Source: RGIG2041 sp045652745
Lineage (GTDB): Bacteria; Bacillota; Clostridia; UBA1381; UMGS1253
Assembly (NCBI GenBank): GCA_045652745.1
Contig: JAZRUW010000001.1
Coordinates: 62,001-126,000 of the forward strand
DNA: 64,000 nt
Direction: 5' to 3'
The notes under the pieces: model-generated
The model's database searches: none
Told to the model about the DNA's origin: nothing
Seen by the model: only the letters and a program-made list of their open reading frames with translations
Shown here: positions 50,233-58,942 of the stretch, piece by piece
Layout of the letters: the number at the start of each line of letters is the position of its first letter
How positions within the stretch are numbered: position 1 is the first letter of the stretch
Made by a program: the position numbers and the translations under genes

Positions 50233-51300
50233 ATGAAAAGAATGCAGGAGTTTATAAAAAATAGTCTTATAACACTTGGCTTGCTCGGTGTGGCTTTTTT
50301 GACCAGTTTACTATTTCAGTATACATTTAAAGTACAAGAACATGTAACTACGGTTTTTGTTTTTGCAGTATTTTTAATTTCACTTTTTACGAAAGGATAT
50401 GCATACGGAATTTTTGCTGCGTTTTTCGGTACGGTTGCCGTCAATTATGCATTTGCCTTTCCGTATTTTGCTGTGGACTTTACAACGCCGGTCAATTTGA
50501 TTTCAGCGATGGTTATGGTTGCGATTGCAGTGCTTACCGGCGCGATTACAACAAAATTGAAATTGCACGAGGCGATGAAAGCCGAAGGCGAAAAAGAGCG
50601 TATGCGTGCAAATTTATTGCGTGCGGTATCGCATGATTTACGCACGCCGCTGACGACGATATACGGGTCGTGTACTACGCTTTTGGAAAGCGGGGATGCG
50701 TTAACGCAGATGCAAAAGTCTAAAATTGTCGAAGGGATTAAAGCCGACTGCGAATGGCTGATTCGTATGGTGGAAAACTTGCTTTCGATTACGCGAATTG
50801 ACAGCGGGCAGGTAAAGATTATTAAATCGCCTACGGTTCTGGAAGAACTGATAGATTCGGTGATTTTAAAATTTAAAAAGAGATATCCGGCGCAAAAGGT
50901 TGAAATAGAACTACCGGAAGAATTTACAATCATACCGATGGATGCGATTTTGATTGAACAGGTTATAATCAATCTTCTTGAAAATGCGGTTGAGCATGCG
51001 CGAGGTATGACAAAATTGAGTCTTAGTGTATTTACGCTCGGTAACCATGCGGTTTTTGAAATTAAAGATAACGGATGCGGTATCGAACAAAAAAGGTTAG
51101 AAACCATCTTTAGCGGATATGAATCGTTCAGGGAAGACTGCGCGGACGGAAAAAAGAAAAATGCCGGAATTGGTCTGTCTGTGTGTGCCACGATTATTAA
51201 AGCGCATGGCGGTAGCATTAAAGCTGAAAATCTCAAGACGGGAGGAGCGGTGTTTCGTTTCGAACTGGAGACGGAATGTGCAAAAAATGATACAGAATAA
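50233..51300 (+). CDS. Sensor histidine kinase with DUF4118, KdpD-like
   Basis: Membrane kinase of 355 residues. Four N-terminal membrane helices form the KdpD-type DUF4118 module (about 10-110). The HisKA domain has phospho-accepting His134 in VSHDLRTPLTT, and the HATPase has the N-box INLLENAVEHA, DNGCGIE and the G-box NAGIGLSVC. It lacks the large N-terminal KdpD sensor and universal-stress domains, so it is a short relative. I chose ATG 50233 (AGGGATAATATG); ATG 50221 is possible. It overlaps the response-regulator gene by 14 bases. No kdpFABC lies in the window; the input signal is unknown. Confidence 0.88.
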   Translation: MKRMQEFIKNSLITLGLLGVAFLTSLLFQYTFKVQEHVTTVFVFAVFLISLFTKGYAYGIFAAFFGTVAVNYAFAFPYFAVDFTTPVNLISAMVMVAIAVLTGAITTKLKLHEAMKAEGEKERMRANLLRAVSHDLRTPLTTIYGSCTTLLESGDALTQMQKSKIVEGIKADCEWLIRMVENLLSITRIDSGQVKIIKSPTVLEELIDSVILKFKKRYPAQKVEIELPEEFTIIPMDAILIEQVIINLLENAVEHARGMTKLSLSVFTLGNHAVFEIKDNGCGIEQKRLETIFSGYESFREDCADGKKKNAGIGLSVCATIIKAHGGSIKAENLKTGGAVFRFELETECAKNDTE

Positions 51301-51991
51301 GTATAAGATATTACTAATTGAGGATGAAGAAAATATACGAAATCTGGTTGCGACAATGTTGGAGACGGCCGGATATCAGGCACTGGTTGCGCAATCGTGC
51401 GCCATTGGTGAAAGTATGTATGCTTCCTATATGCCCGATCTTGTAATATTGGATCTTGGTTTGCCGGATATGGACGGCATGCATTTTATTGAATTTGTGC
51501 GTCGTGATGCACTGACACCCATTGTTGTTTTATCCGCCCGAGCAGATGAAAAGGATAAGGTTTCGGCATTGGATGCGGGTGCAAATGATTATATTACTAA
51601 GCCGTTCGGCTCGGGAGAATTGCTTGCCAGGGTGAGAGCGGCGCTTCGTAATAATCGATTTAGCGCAAGCGCCGGCAGGCTGCCGGGAGGTAAGTTCTGC
51701 CTGAAGGACCTCGAGATAGATTATGATGCTAGACAGGTGTTTGTCAGCGGTGAGGCGATTAAACTGACGCAGACCGAGTATAATATTGTTGCACTCCTTT
51801 CTGAAAATTGCGGAAAGATGATGACCTATGCGGCAATCATTAAAGCGATTTGGGGTACGTATATGCAAGAGGGAAGTGTTAAAAAATTGCAGGTAAATAT
51901 GGCGAATATCAGAAAGAAATTCGGAGACAAGCCGGGCGAGCAGAATTATATTGCAAATGAAATCGGCGTTGGATACCGCCTGAACGCATAA
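51287..51991 (+). CDS. OmpR/KdpE-family response regulator
   Basis: DNA-binding regulator of 234 residues. The receiver domain has its phospho-acceptor at about Asp56 (LVILDLGLPDMDG) and the KPFGSGEL loop. The winged-helix Trans_reg_C domain (about 130-232) has KLTQTEYNIVALL and KKLQVNMANIRKK. ATG 51287 overlaps the kinase gene. It is the second gene of the pair and ends 128 bp before the Na/Pi cotransporter gene, which it may regulate (inferred from position only). Confidence 0.92.
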   Translation: MIQNKYKILLIEDEENIRNLVATMLETAGYQALVAQSCAIGESMYASYMPDLVILDLGLPDMDGMHFIEFVRRDALTPIVVLSARADEKDKVSALDAGANDYITKPFGSGELLARVRAALRNNRFSASAGRLPGGKFCLKDLEIDYDARQVFVSGEAIKLTQTEYNIVALLSENCGKMMTYAAIIKAIWGTYMQEGSVKKLQVNMANIRKKFGDKPGEQNYIANEIGVGYRLNA

Positions 51992-52055
51992 TTTATTGTG
52001 AAGCGAGGCAACAATCGCATTGTTTTGACTATTTGCCCTTTCTTAGCCGCAAAGG

Positions 52056-52064
52056 TGATATAAT
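52056..52064 (+). promoter_or_regulatory. Extended -10 promoter of the Na/Pi gene
   Basis: TGA-TATAAT at 52056-52064 without a clear -35, the kind of promoter that often needs an activator. The RR gene lies just upstream. Confidence 0.6.
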
Positions 52065-52119
52065 CTCTGCGGATGAGAAAGAGAAAATTGATGAAGGCTA
52101 GATAAAAGGAGAGAATCGT

Positions 52120-53802
52120 ATGTTATCCGCAGAAGAAATTATGCAGTTATTGCAAAGCTTAATATGGCTTCTTGCCGGTGTGGGTGTATTTATTGTCGGC
52201 ATGAATTTTTTGAGTGATGCGCTCGAAAAAAGCGCCGGAGAAGGCATGAAAAAACTATTGGGCAAAATCAGCAACAATCGTTTTTCGGGTGTAGGTATCG
52301 GCGCATGTGTTACGGCTATTATTCAAAGTTCGTCCGCAACTTCGGTTATGGTTATCGGCTTAGTAAATGCCGGCGTTATGACATTGATGCAGGCTACGCC
52401 GATCATCATGGGTGCCAATATCGGTACGACCATCACCGGTGTATTAATTGCGCTGAAAAACGATTACTTTAACATGCTGATGTATTTGTTCGCATTTGCC
52501 GGCGTTATGATGGGTTTTTTAAAACAGGAAAAAATTAAACTTACCGGTTTACTGTGTAGCGGACTGGGTTTGATTTTTGTCGGTCTCAATATAATGAGCA
52601 GTGAGCAGGCTTTTGGAAATCCGCTGGTAGAATCCATGTTTCAAGGTGTATTTGGCGTAATTGATTTTCCACTGTTGCTTATATTGGTCGGCGTGATTTT
52701 TACGGCTTTGATTCAAAGCTCTTCCGCGGCAACCGGCGTTGTTATTACGATGGTCGGAACGGGAATTCTTTCGCTGGATTTGGCGTTGTTTATCATCCTG
52801 GGTGCCAATATCGGTACTTGTGTAACGGCATTGCTTGCCTCGGTAGGTGCGAATGCAAATTCAAAGCGTGTAGCACTGATTCACTTTACTTTTAATGTGA
52901 TCGGTACAATTATATTTACGGTAATTGTATGGGTATTTAAAGATCAGATGCTTCAATTGCTTGTATCTATGTTCCCCGGCGATGATTCCATGTCGCTCCA
53001 GATGCGAGTATCTGCATTTCATGTAATATTTAACGTGACAACGACTTGCTTGCTTTTACCGTTTGTTTCGCAGTTAGTTGAATATTCCTGCGGGGTAATC
53101 AAGGATAAAAAGTCTATCGAAAAGACGTTTGCACTCAAGTATGTGGATGAGCGTCTTCTTACCACACCGCCGATTGCCCTGATGCAGGTGAAAAAAGAAA
53201 TAGATTACATGTTTCATTTGGTAGAAGAAAACGTTGCGCTTTCTACTTGCGCCATGACATCGCAAAATCTTGAATGCGGGACAAAAATCTTCGAAAATGA
53301 GGCTGTGATTGACTTTACAAACGGCGCATTAACAAAGTTTCTTATTCGTTTGTCAGCTGTGGTTGAACAAAGTGATGAGCAAATTATCGGTGCATATTTT
53401 CATGTGCTAAACGACCTTGAACGCATTGGCGATCATGCAGAAAACTTCTATGAAATCGGAGAAGAGATGCTGTCTAAAAAAATTGTATTTTCCGATAAAG
53501 CGCAGCAGGATATATCGAAGATGTGTGTGAAGGTTATGCAAATGATAGAAATCTCTAAAGATGTCTTTGAGAATCTAAACAAGGATAGACTTCCTGAATT
53601 GGCATTGTTAGAGGAACAGATTGATGCGATGAAAAAAGAATTTACGGCAAGCCACTTTGTGCGTCTGGCTGAAGGTAGTTGCAGTATGGACGTCGGACCA
53701 TATTATTCTTCAGCTGTGGCCAGATTTGAACGTGTTGCGGACCATCTTGTCAATGTCGGTTATAGTGTTGAAAATCCGATTGGTTCGCAAAAAGAAGATT
53801 AA
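52120..53802 (+). CDS. Na/Pi cotransporter family protein with PhoU domain
   Basis: Membrane protein of 560 residues. The membrane half (about 1-330) has the twin inverted repeats with IIQSSSATSVMVIG and LIQSSSAATGVVIT, the QSSS motifs that bind phosphate and sodium in NptA/SLC34 relatives. The cytoplasmic C-terminal part (about 350-560) is helical and PhoU-like (YFHVLNDLERIGDHAENF). AAAGGAGAG precedes ATG 52120. It probably imports phosphate with sodium. Independent promoter and terminator. Confidence 0.93.
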   Translation: MLSAEEIMQLLQSLIWLLAGVGVFIVGMNFLSDALEKSAGEGMKKLLGKISNNRFSGVGIGACVTAIIQSSSATSVMVIGLVNAGVMTLMQATPIIMGANIGTTITGVLIALKNDYFNMLMYLFAFAGVMMGFLKQEKIKLTGLLCSGLGLIFVGLNIMSSEQAFGNPLVESMFQGVFGVIDFPLLLILVGVIFTALIQSSSAATGVVITMVGTGILSLDLALFIILGANIGTCVTALLASVGANANSKRVALIHFTFNVIGTIIFTVIVWVFKDQMLQLLVSMFPGDDSMSLQMRVSAFHVIFNVTTTCLLLPFVSQLVEYSCGVIKDKKSIEKTFALKYVDERLLTTPPIALMQVKKEIDYMFHLVEENVALSTCAMTSQNLECGTKIFENEAVIDFTNGALTKFLIRLSAVVEQSDEQIIGAYFHVLNDLERIGDHAENFYEIGEEMLSKKIVFSDKAQQDISKMCVKVMQMIEISKDVFENLNKDRLPELALLEEQIDAMKKEFTASHFVRLAEGSCSMDVGPYYSSAVARFERVADHLVNVGYSVENPIGSQKED

Positions 53803-53815
53803 ATGTATTTTGCAT

Positions 53816-53856
53816 ATACAAATAAAAAGCGTCAAATTGACGCTTTTTATTTGTAT
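53816..53856 (+). terminator. Long perfect-palindrome terminator
   Basis: About 20-bp arms around GTCAAATTGAC, with a T-run. It closes the Na/Pi gene. Confidence 0.9.
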
Positions 53857-53883
53857 TGAAATCTTTGAGCTTTGTGATATAAT
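53856..53883 (+). promoter_or_regulatory. PHP phosphatase promoter
   Basis: TTGAAA (53856-53861), 16-bp spacer, TATAAT (53878-53883) with extended TG. Confidence 0.7.
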
Positions 53884-53999
53884 AGGCTTGTATACAAATT
53901 CGATTAATGCTCGGTTGGAGCGAAATGGTGTGCGGCGAATTTGCTATATTAACAGGAAAGTATGTATATAAGACAGTTTTGAAGAATCGAGGTAAAACA

Positions 54000-54800
54000 A
54001 TGTTGACGAATTATCATACCCACACTTGTTTTTGTGATGGGGACAATACGCCGGAAGAATTGGTTTTACATGCAATTGACAAAGGGTTTAAGTCGCTTGG
54101 ATTTTCGGGACACGGCTATACACCGTATGATTTGACTTACTGCATGAAAGATACCGACGGCTATATAACGCAGATTACGAAGCTTAAGGAAAAGTACAAA
54201 GAAAAAATTCAAATTTATTGTGGAATAGAAGAAGATGCGTTTGCACCGGCAGAACGTAACCGTTATGATTATATTCTCGGGAGTGCACACTATTTGCATA
54301 AGCATGGACACTATTATGCTGTGGATGCGAATCCGGAAGCTTTTGCTGCGTGTATGGAGGTTTGTGATAAAGACGCGCTTTTACTGGCAGAAACTTATTA
54401 CGGGGATTTCGTTGATTATATTATCCGTAGAAAGCCGGATATTGCGGGGCATTTTGATTTGATAACCAAGTTTGACGAAATAGATGCGCCGATATTTTTA
54501 GGCAATCCGCGTTATGAAAAGATTGCGGAATCGGCAATTGAAAAGGCGGCCGGAAGCGGCTGTTTGTTTGAGGTGAACACGGGAGCGATTTCCAGAGGAT
54601 ATCGGACAAGTCCTTATCCGGCGAAAAGCTTACTCTATGTATTAAAAAAACTTGGGAGCGGACTGGTCTTGTCTTCGGATTGTCACAATGCTGCACATCT
54701 TGATTTTTATTTTACTGAAGCAGTAAAACTCTTGCAAGATATTGGGTTTTCGTATGTGTACGAAATTGATGATGGTGCATTTGTAAAACGATATTTGTAA
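54000..54800 (+). CDS. PHP-domain phosphatase, histidinol-phosphatase (HisK) type
   Basis: Metal-dependent phosphoesterase of 266 residues. The PHP metal site starts with HxH (6 and 8; NYHTHTCFCDGD), and FSGHGYTPY, GIEEDAF, SAHYLH, GHFDLITK and SSDCHNAAHL (further metal His/Asp) follow. The closest named group is the HisJ/HisK histidinol-phosphatase, but no his gene adjoins, so the substrate could be another sugar or nucleotide phosphate. GAGG with 6-nt spacing supports ATG 54000. Independent promoter. Confidence 0.85.
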   Translation: MLTNYHTHTCFCDGDNTPEELVLHAIDKGFKSLGFSGHGYTPYDLTYCMKDTDGYITQITKLKEKYKEKIQIYCGIEEDAFAPAERNRYDYILGSAHYLHKHGHYYAVDANPEAFAACMEVCDKDALLLAETYYGDFVDYIIRRKPDIAGHFDLITKFDEIDAPIFLGNPRYEKIAESAIEKAAGSGCLFEVNTGAISRGYRTSPYPAKSLLYVLKKLGSGLVLSSDCHNAAHLDFYFTEAVKLLQDIGFSYVYEIDDGAFVKRYL

Positions 54801-54857
54801 ACATCGCGTGATGTTACAGGAATATTTCGATATTGTGACAAAAACATGAGAAATTTA

Positions 54858-54886
54858 TTGACTTTTATGGGGTGTTGTGCTAGAAT
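54858..54886 (+). promoter_or_regulatory. Promoter of the BMP/nucleoside ABC operon
   Basis: TTGACT (54858-54863), 17-bp spacer, TAGAAT (54881-54886). Confidence 0.78.
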
Positions 54887-54898
54887 TTTATCGGAAGT

Positions 54899-54920
54899 TG
54901 TAAATAATATATTATTTACA
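54899..54920. promoter_or_regulatory. 22-bp perfect palindrome, possible operator
   Basis: Half-site TGTAAATAATA, mirrored with no spacer or mismatch, placed about 5-25 bases after the expected start of transcription and 37 bases before the binding-protein start codon. A repressor operator is the likely use. As RNA it would be only a weak AU hairpin. The cognate regulator is not in the window. Confidence 0.6.
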
Positions 54921-54956
54921 CAAATTATTATGCCAAAAGGCAGGAGGGTGTTTCCA

Positions 54957-56162
54957 ATGAAAAAAGTACTTTCATTACTCCTCGTAGCCGTAATGATGTT
55001 TGCTTGTGTGGCAACCTTTACATCTTGCGGTAACGAAACCGTAGACTCTGAGTTTAAAATCGGCTTCATTTTCTTGCACGATGAAAACTCCACCTACGAC
55101 AAGAACTTCTTGGATGCAGCAAAGGCTGCAACAGAAGAACTCGGCCTCACCGCTGAGCAGGTAATCTTTAAGACAAACGTTCCGGAAGGTAACGAGTGTT
55201 ATGAAGCTGCAGCAGACTTGGCTGACCAGGGCTGTAACATCGTATTCGCTAACTCCTTCGGTCATGAGCCGTATATGCTCAAGGCTGCAAAAGAGTTCCC
55301 GAATGTACAGTTCTGCCATGCAACAGGTACGACTGCACACACCGAAAACCTCCCGAACTTCCACAATGCATTTGCTTCTATTTATGAAGGCAGATACCTT
55401 GCGGGTATTGCAGCTGGTATGAAGCTCAACGAAATGATTGAAAGCGGCAAGATCACAGCTGAACAGGCTAAAATCGGTTATGTAGGTGCATTTACCTACG
55501 CTGAAGTTATTTCCGGTTATACTTCCTTCTTCCTTGGTGCAAGATCTGTTTGCCCGAGCGCTACTATGGAAGTACAGTTCACAGGTAGCTGGTATGACGA
55601 AGCGCTTGAGAAGGAAGCTGCAACAAAGCTTTTGAGCAACAACTGTGTACTCATCAGTCAGCATGCTGACTCTATGGGCGCACCGACCGCTTGTGAAAAC
55701 GCAGGTGTTCCGAACGTTTCCTACAACGGTAGCACAAAGGCGGCTTGCCCGAATACATTTATCGTATCTTCCAGAATTGACTGGGCTCCGTACTTTAAGT
55801 TTATCATCAATGCTGTAAACAAGGGTGAAGAAATCCCGGCTGACTGGTGCGAAGGTTTAGAAGCTGGTTCTGTAGCTCTTACAGAAGTAAACGAAGGCGC
55901 TGCAGCTGCAGGTACACAGGCAGCAATCGACGAAGCAAAGGCTAAGTTGAATGCTGGTGAAATCAAGGTGTTTGATACAGCAACATTTACCGTTAAGGGT
56001 GAAGCGCTTACATCCTACATGGCTGACGTTGATACAGATGCAAACTATACTCCGGATACAGAAGTTATTGCTGATGGCTACTTCCACGAGTCCGAGTACC
56101 GTTCTGCACCGTACTTCGATTTGCAGATTGACGGTATCACACTGCTCAACAGCATGTTCTAA
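54957..56162 (+). CDS. BMP family nucleoside-binding lipoprotein
   Basis: Secreted lipoprotein of 401 residues with the lipidated Cys at 24 (TFTSCGN). The mature domain is the BMP/PnrA-type purine-nucleoside or related ligand receptor: FKIGFIFLHDENSTYDKNF, ADLADQGCNIVFANSFGHE, and GYVGAFTYAEVISGY. CAGGAGGG precedes ATG 54957. It is followed by an imperfect terminator and then by the ATPase and two permeases, making a NupNOPQ-like importer. High-expression codon use. Confidence 0.9.
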   Translation: MKKVLSLLLVAVMMFACVATFTSCGNETVDSEFKIGFIFLHDENSTYDKNFLDAAKAATEELGLTAEQVIFKTNVPEGNECYEAAADLADQGCNIVFANSFGHEPYMLKAAKEFPNVQFCHATGTTAHTENLPNFHNAFASIYEGRYLAGIAAGMKLNEMIESGKITAEQAKIGYVGAFTYAEVISGYTSFFLGARSVCPSATMEVQFTGSWYDEALEKEAATKLLSNNCVLISQHADSMGAPTACENAGVPNVSYNGSTKAACPNTFIVSSRIDWAPYFKFIINAVNKGEEIPADWCEGLEAGSVALTEVNEGAAAAGTQAAIDEAKAKLNAGEIKVFDTATFTVKGEALTSYMADVDTDANYTPDTEVIADGYFHESEYRSAPYFDLQIDGITLLNSMF

Positions 56163-56176
56163 TTTGTAATTTATGC

Positions 56177-56207
56177 ATAGAGCGGGGAAGATTCTTCTCC
56201 GCTCTAT
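56177..56207 (+). terminator. Internal hairpin between binding protein and ATPase
   Basis: 14-bp stem ATAGAGCGGGGAAG with a G-T pair and complement, with a weak T-tract. It probably lets only part of the transcript continue so that the binding protein is made in excess. Confidence 0.72.
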
Positions 56208-56286
56208 CTTAAATTTTTGCGTTTTTACAAACGCAGAAAACCTGTTTTTGTAAAAGGGTAAAAATCGAAATGGAATGGAGAGGCAT

Positions 56287-57840
56287 ATGGAACAGAAAAT
56301 TGCACTCGAACTAAAAAATGTAACAAAAACCTTTGGACGTGTGGTCGCAAATAAGAATGTGTCGCTACAGGTGAAAAAAGGTGAAATTCTATCTGTGCTC
56401 GGCGAAAACGGCAGCGGTAAGACGACGCTGATGAATATGGTTTCGGGCATATATTATCCGGACAGCGGACAGATTTTTATTGACGGCAATCCGGTTGAGA
56501 TTGCTTCACCGAAGGATGCGTTCAATTACAAAATCGGCATGATTCACCAGCATTTTAAGTTGGTGGATGTTTTCAGTGCGGCTGAAAATATTGTGTTAGG
56601 TCTGGAAGATGAAAACGGTTTTGATATGTCGAAGTACATTGAAAAGATTCAGGCAATTACGGCACTATACGGTTTTGAACTTGACCCGCACAAGAAGATT
56701 TATGAAATGTCGGTTTCTGAAAAACAGACGGTCGAAATTATTAAGGTGCTTTTCCGCGGCGCGGATATTTTGATTTTGGACGAGCCGACAGCAGTGCTCA
56801 CACCGCAGGAAACCGTTAAACTGTTTGCGGTATTACGCAATATGAAAAAGGACGGTAAGTCTATTATTATCATTACGCATAAACTTCATGAGGTGCTTTC
56901 GCTTTCCGACAGTGTGGCCGTGCTTCGTAAAGGTGAATATATCGGCACAGTCAAGACGGCGGAAACAAACGAAGAACAGCTTACCGAAATGATGGTCGGC
57001 AAAAAAATATCGCTGAATATTGAAAGAAGTGAACCTGAAAGCAGTGAGGACCGTTTGGTTGTTGACGGAATTACCTGTGTGAACCGTGAAGGTATAAAAG
57101 TGCTCGATGGCGTATCTTTTACGGCGCGTTCGGGTGAGATTTTGGGTATTGCAGGCATTGCCGGCAGCGGACAAAGAGAACTTTTGGAAGCAATTGCCGG
57201 TTTGCAGCATTTAAGTGAAGGAAGCGTACTGTACCATAACCCGAAAAACGGACAAACTGAAAATTTGCGAGATAAGACACCGCTTCAGATTCGTCAGATG
57301 GGTGTTCGTTTGGCTTTTGTGCCGGAAGATCGGCTCGGCATGGGATTGGTCGGCAATATGGATATTGTCGATAATATGATGCTGCGTAGTTATAAAAAGG
57401 GTAGATCTGTTTTCGTGCAGAAAAAAGAACCGAAATCGTTGGCGGAGGAAATTATTGAACGTCTTGAGGTCGTTACACCGTCTGTAAATACGCCGGTCAG
57501 AAGACTTTCGGGCGGTAACGTCCAGAAGATTTTGGTCGGCAGAGAGATTGCATCTACGCCGACAGTGCTTATGGCAGCATATCCGGTGCGCGGTTTGGAT
57601 ATTAACTCGTCCTATACGATTTATAATCTGTTAAATGAGCAGAAAAAAAAGGGCGTTGCCGTGATTTTTGTCGGCGAAGATTTGGATGTTTTGCTTGAAT
57701 TATGTGATAGAATCGTTGTGATCGGCGGCGGACGGATTGCCGATGTGGTTGACGGCAGAACGGCGACGAAGGAAGAAATCGGCTTGCTGATGACTAAATC
57801 AAATTGTACGGAAGAAGGGAGCATTGCGGCAAATGAATAA
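56287..57840 (+). CDS. ABC importer ATP-binding protein, NupO-like
   Basis: Double-domain ATPase of 517 residues. The first half has Walker A GENGSGKTT, signature-region MSVSEKQ (altered) and ILDEPTAVL. The second has a degenerate Walker A (GIAGSGQRE) and intact LSGGNVQKILVGRE, with AAYPVRGLDI. This is the layout of the nucleoside importers (NupO/YufO) and ribose type. GGAGAGG supports ATG 56287 over ATG 56275. Overlaps the first permease gene by eight bases. Confidence 0.92.
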   Translation: MEQKIALELKNVTKTFGRVVANKNVSLQVKKGEILSVLGENGSGKTTLMNMVSGIYYPDSGQIFIDGNPVEIASPKDAFNYKIGMIHQHFKLVDVFSAAENIVLGLEDENGFDMSKYIEKIQAITALYGFELDPHKKIYEMSVSEKQTVEIIKVLFRGADILILDEPTAVLTPQETVKLFAVLRNMKKDGKSIIIITHKLHEVLSLSDSVAVLRKGEYIGTVKTAETNEEQLTEMMVGKKISLNIERSEPESSEDRLVVDGITCVNREGIKVLDGVSFTARSGEILGIAGIAGSGQRELLEAIAGLQHLSEGSVLYHNPKNGQTENLRDKTPLQIRQMGVRLAFVPEDRLGMGLVGNMDIVDNMMLRSYKKGRSVFVQKKEPKSLAEEIIERLEVVTPSVNTPVRRLSGGNVQKILVGREIASTPTVLMAAYPVRGLDINSSYTIYNLLNEQKKKGVAVIFVGEDLDVLLELCDRIVVIGGGRIADVVDGRTATKEEIGLLMTKSNCTEEGSIAANE

Positions 57841-58942
57841 GATAGATACAAAATTAATTACAGCAATGCATTCGGCCCCGTTTCATATTGCTAAGCGTGA
57901 TGATATCGTTTGGTGGAAAAGTTGGCTGATTCGTGTGGCGGCTGTTTTGCTTGCTTTAGTGGTTTGCGGATTTGTTACAGTACTTTTAACAGATTTAAAT
58001 CCTGTTGAAGTTTATGTGACAATGGCAAAAGGTGCGGTAGGAACACCTCGTCTTACGTGGAATTTGCTTCAGAATACGGCAATTTTGCTTTGTGTAGCAT
58101 TAGCGGTTACGCCGGCATTTAAAATGCGCTTTTGGAACATCGGCGGGGAAGGTCAGATTTTGATTGGTGGTTTAGCAACAGCGACCTGTATGATTTTTAT
58201 AGGGGATAAGCTGCCTACGCCGATTTTGATTTTGATTATGCTTATTACCGGTGTGACTGCCGGTGCGATCTGGGGCTTGGTACCTGCATATTTTAAGACA
58301 CGGTTTAATTCGAATGAAACGCTCTTTACGTTGATGATGAACTATATTGCAATTCAGCTTGTTGCGTATTTTACACTCGAGTGGTCTGTGCCGAAAGGTT
58401 CAGGTACGCCCAGAACGCTGGAGTTCGGACAGTTGCCGACACTGTTTGGACAAAAGTATTTATTTAACATTTTAATTGTTGTGGTTTTGACGGTTGTGAT
58501 GTACATTTACTTAAAGTACAGCAAACAAGGCTACGAAATTTCTGTAGTCGGCGAAAGTGAAAATACAGCGAAGTATATCGGTATCAATGTAAAAAAAGTC
58601 ATTATGCGCACTATGGCAATTTCCGGTGCGCTTTGCGGTCTGGCAGGTTTTTTGCTGGTGGCAGGAACGGATCACTCCCTTAAAAGTGATACTTCCGGCG
58701 GCCGCGGATTTACGGCCATTATGGTGTCCTGGCTTGCAAAGTTTAACCCGATTTTTATGGTGCTGACCTCGCTTTTGATTGTTTTTCTGGAAAAAGGCGC
58801 ATCTAAAATTTCTGAGGTTTACAGATTAAATGATGCATTTTCGGATATCATCACAGGTATCATTATTTTCTTTATTATCGGTTCGGAATTCTTTATCAAT
58901 TATACATTGAAAAGAAATAAGCAGAGCGGGGAGGTAAAATAA
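57833..58942 (+). CDS. ABC importer permease, NupP-like
   Basis: Membrane subunit of 369 residues with about nine to ten hydrophobic segments and the BPD_transp_2 family pattern: NIGGEGQILIGGLATA, FNSNETLFTLMMNYIA and GVTAGAIWG. GTDHSLKSDTSGGRGFTAI is the conserved loop. ATG 57833 overlaps the ATPase stop; GAAGGGAG lies 11 nt upstream. Forms the first half of the permease with the next gene. Confidence 0.9.
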   Translation: MNKIDTKLITAMHSAPFHIAKRDDIVWWKSWLIRVAAVLLALVVCGFVTVLLTDLNPVEVYVTMAKGAVGTPRLTWNLLQNTAILLCVALAVTPAFKMRFWNIGGEGQILIGGLATATCMIFIGDKLPTPILILIMLITGVTAGAIWGLVPAYFKTRFNSNETLFTLMMNYIAIQLVAYFTLEWSVPKGSGTPRTLEFGQLPTLFGQKYLFNILIVVVLTVVMYIYLKYSKQGYEISVVGESENTAKYIGINVKKVIMRTMAISGALCGLAGFLLVAGTDHSLKSDTSGGRGFTAIMVSWLAKFNPIFMVLTSLLIVFLEKGASKISEVYRLNDAFSDIITGIIIFFIIGSEFFINYTLKRNKQSGEVK

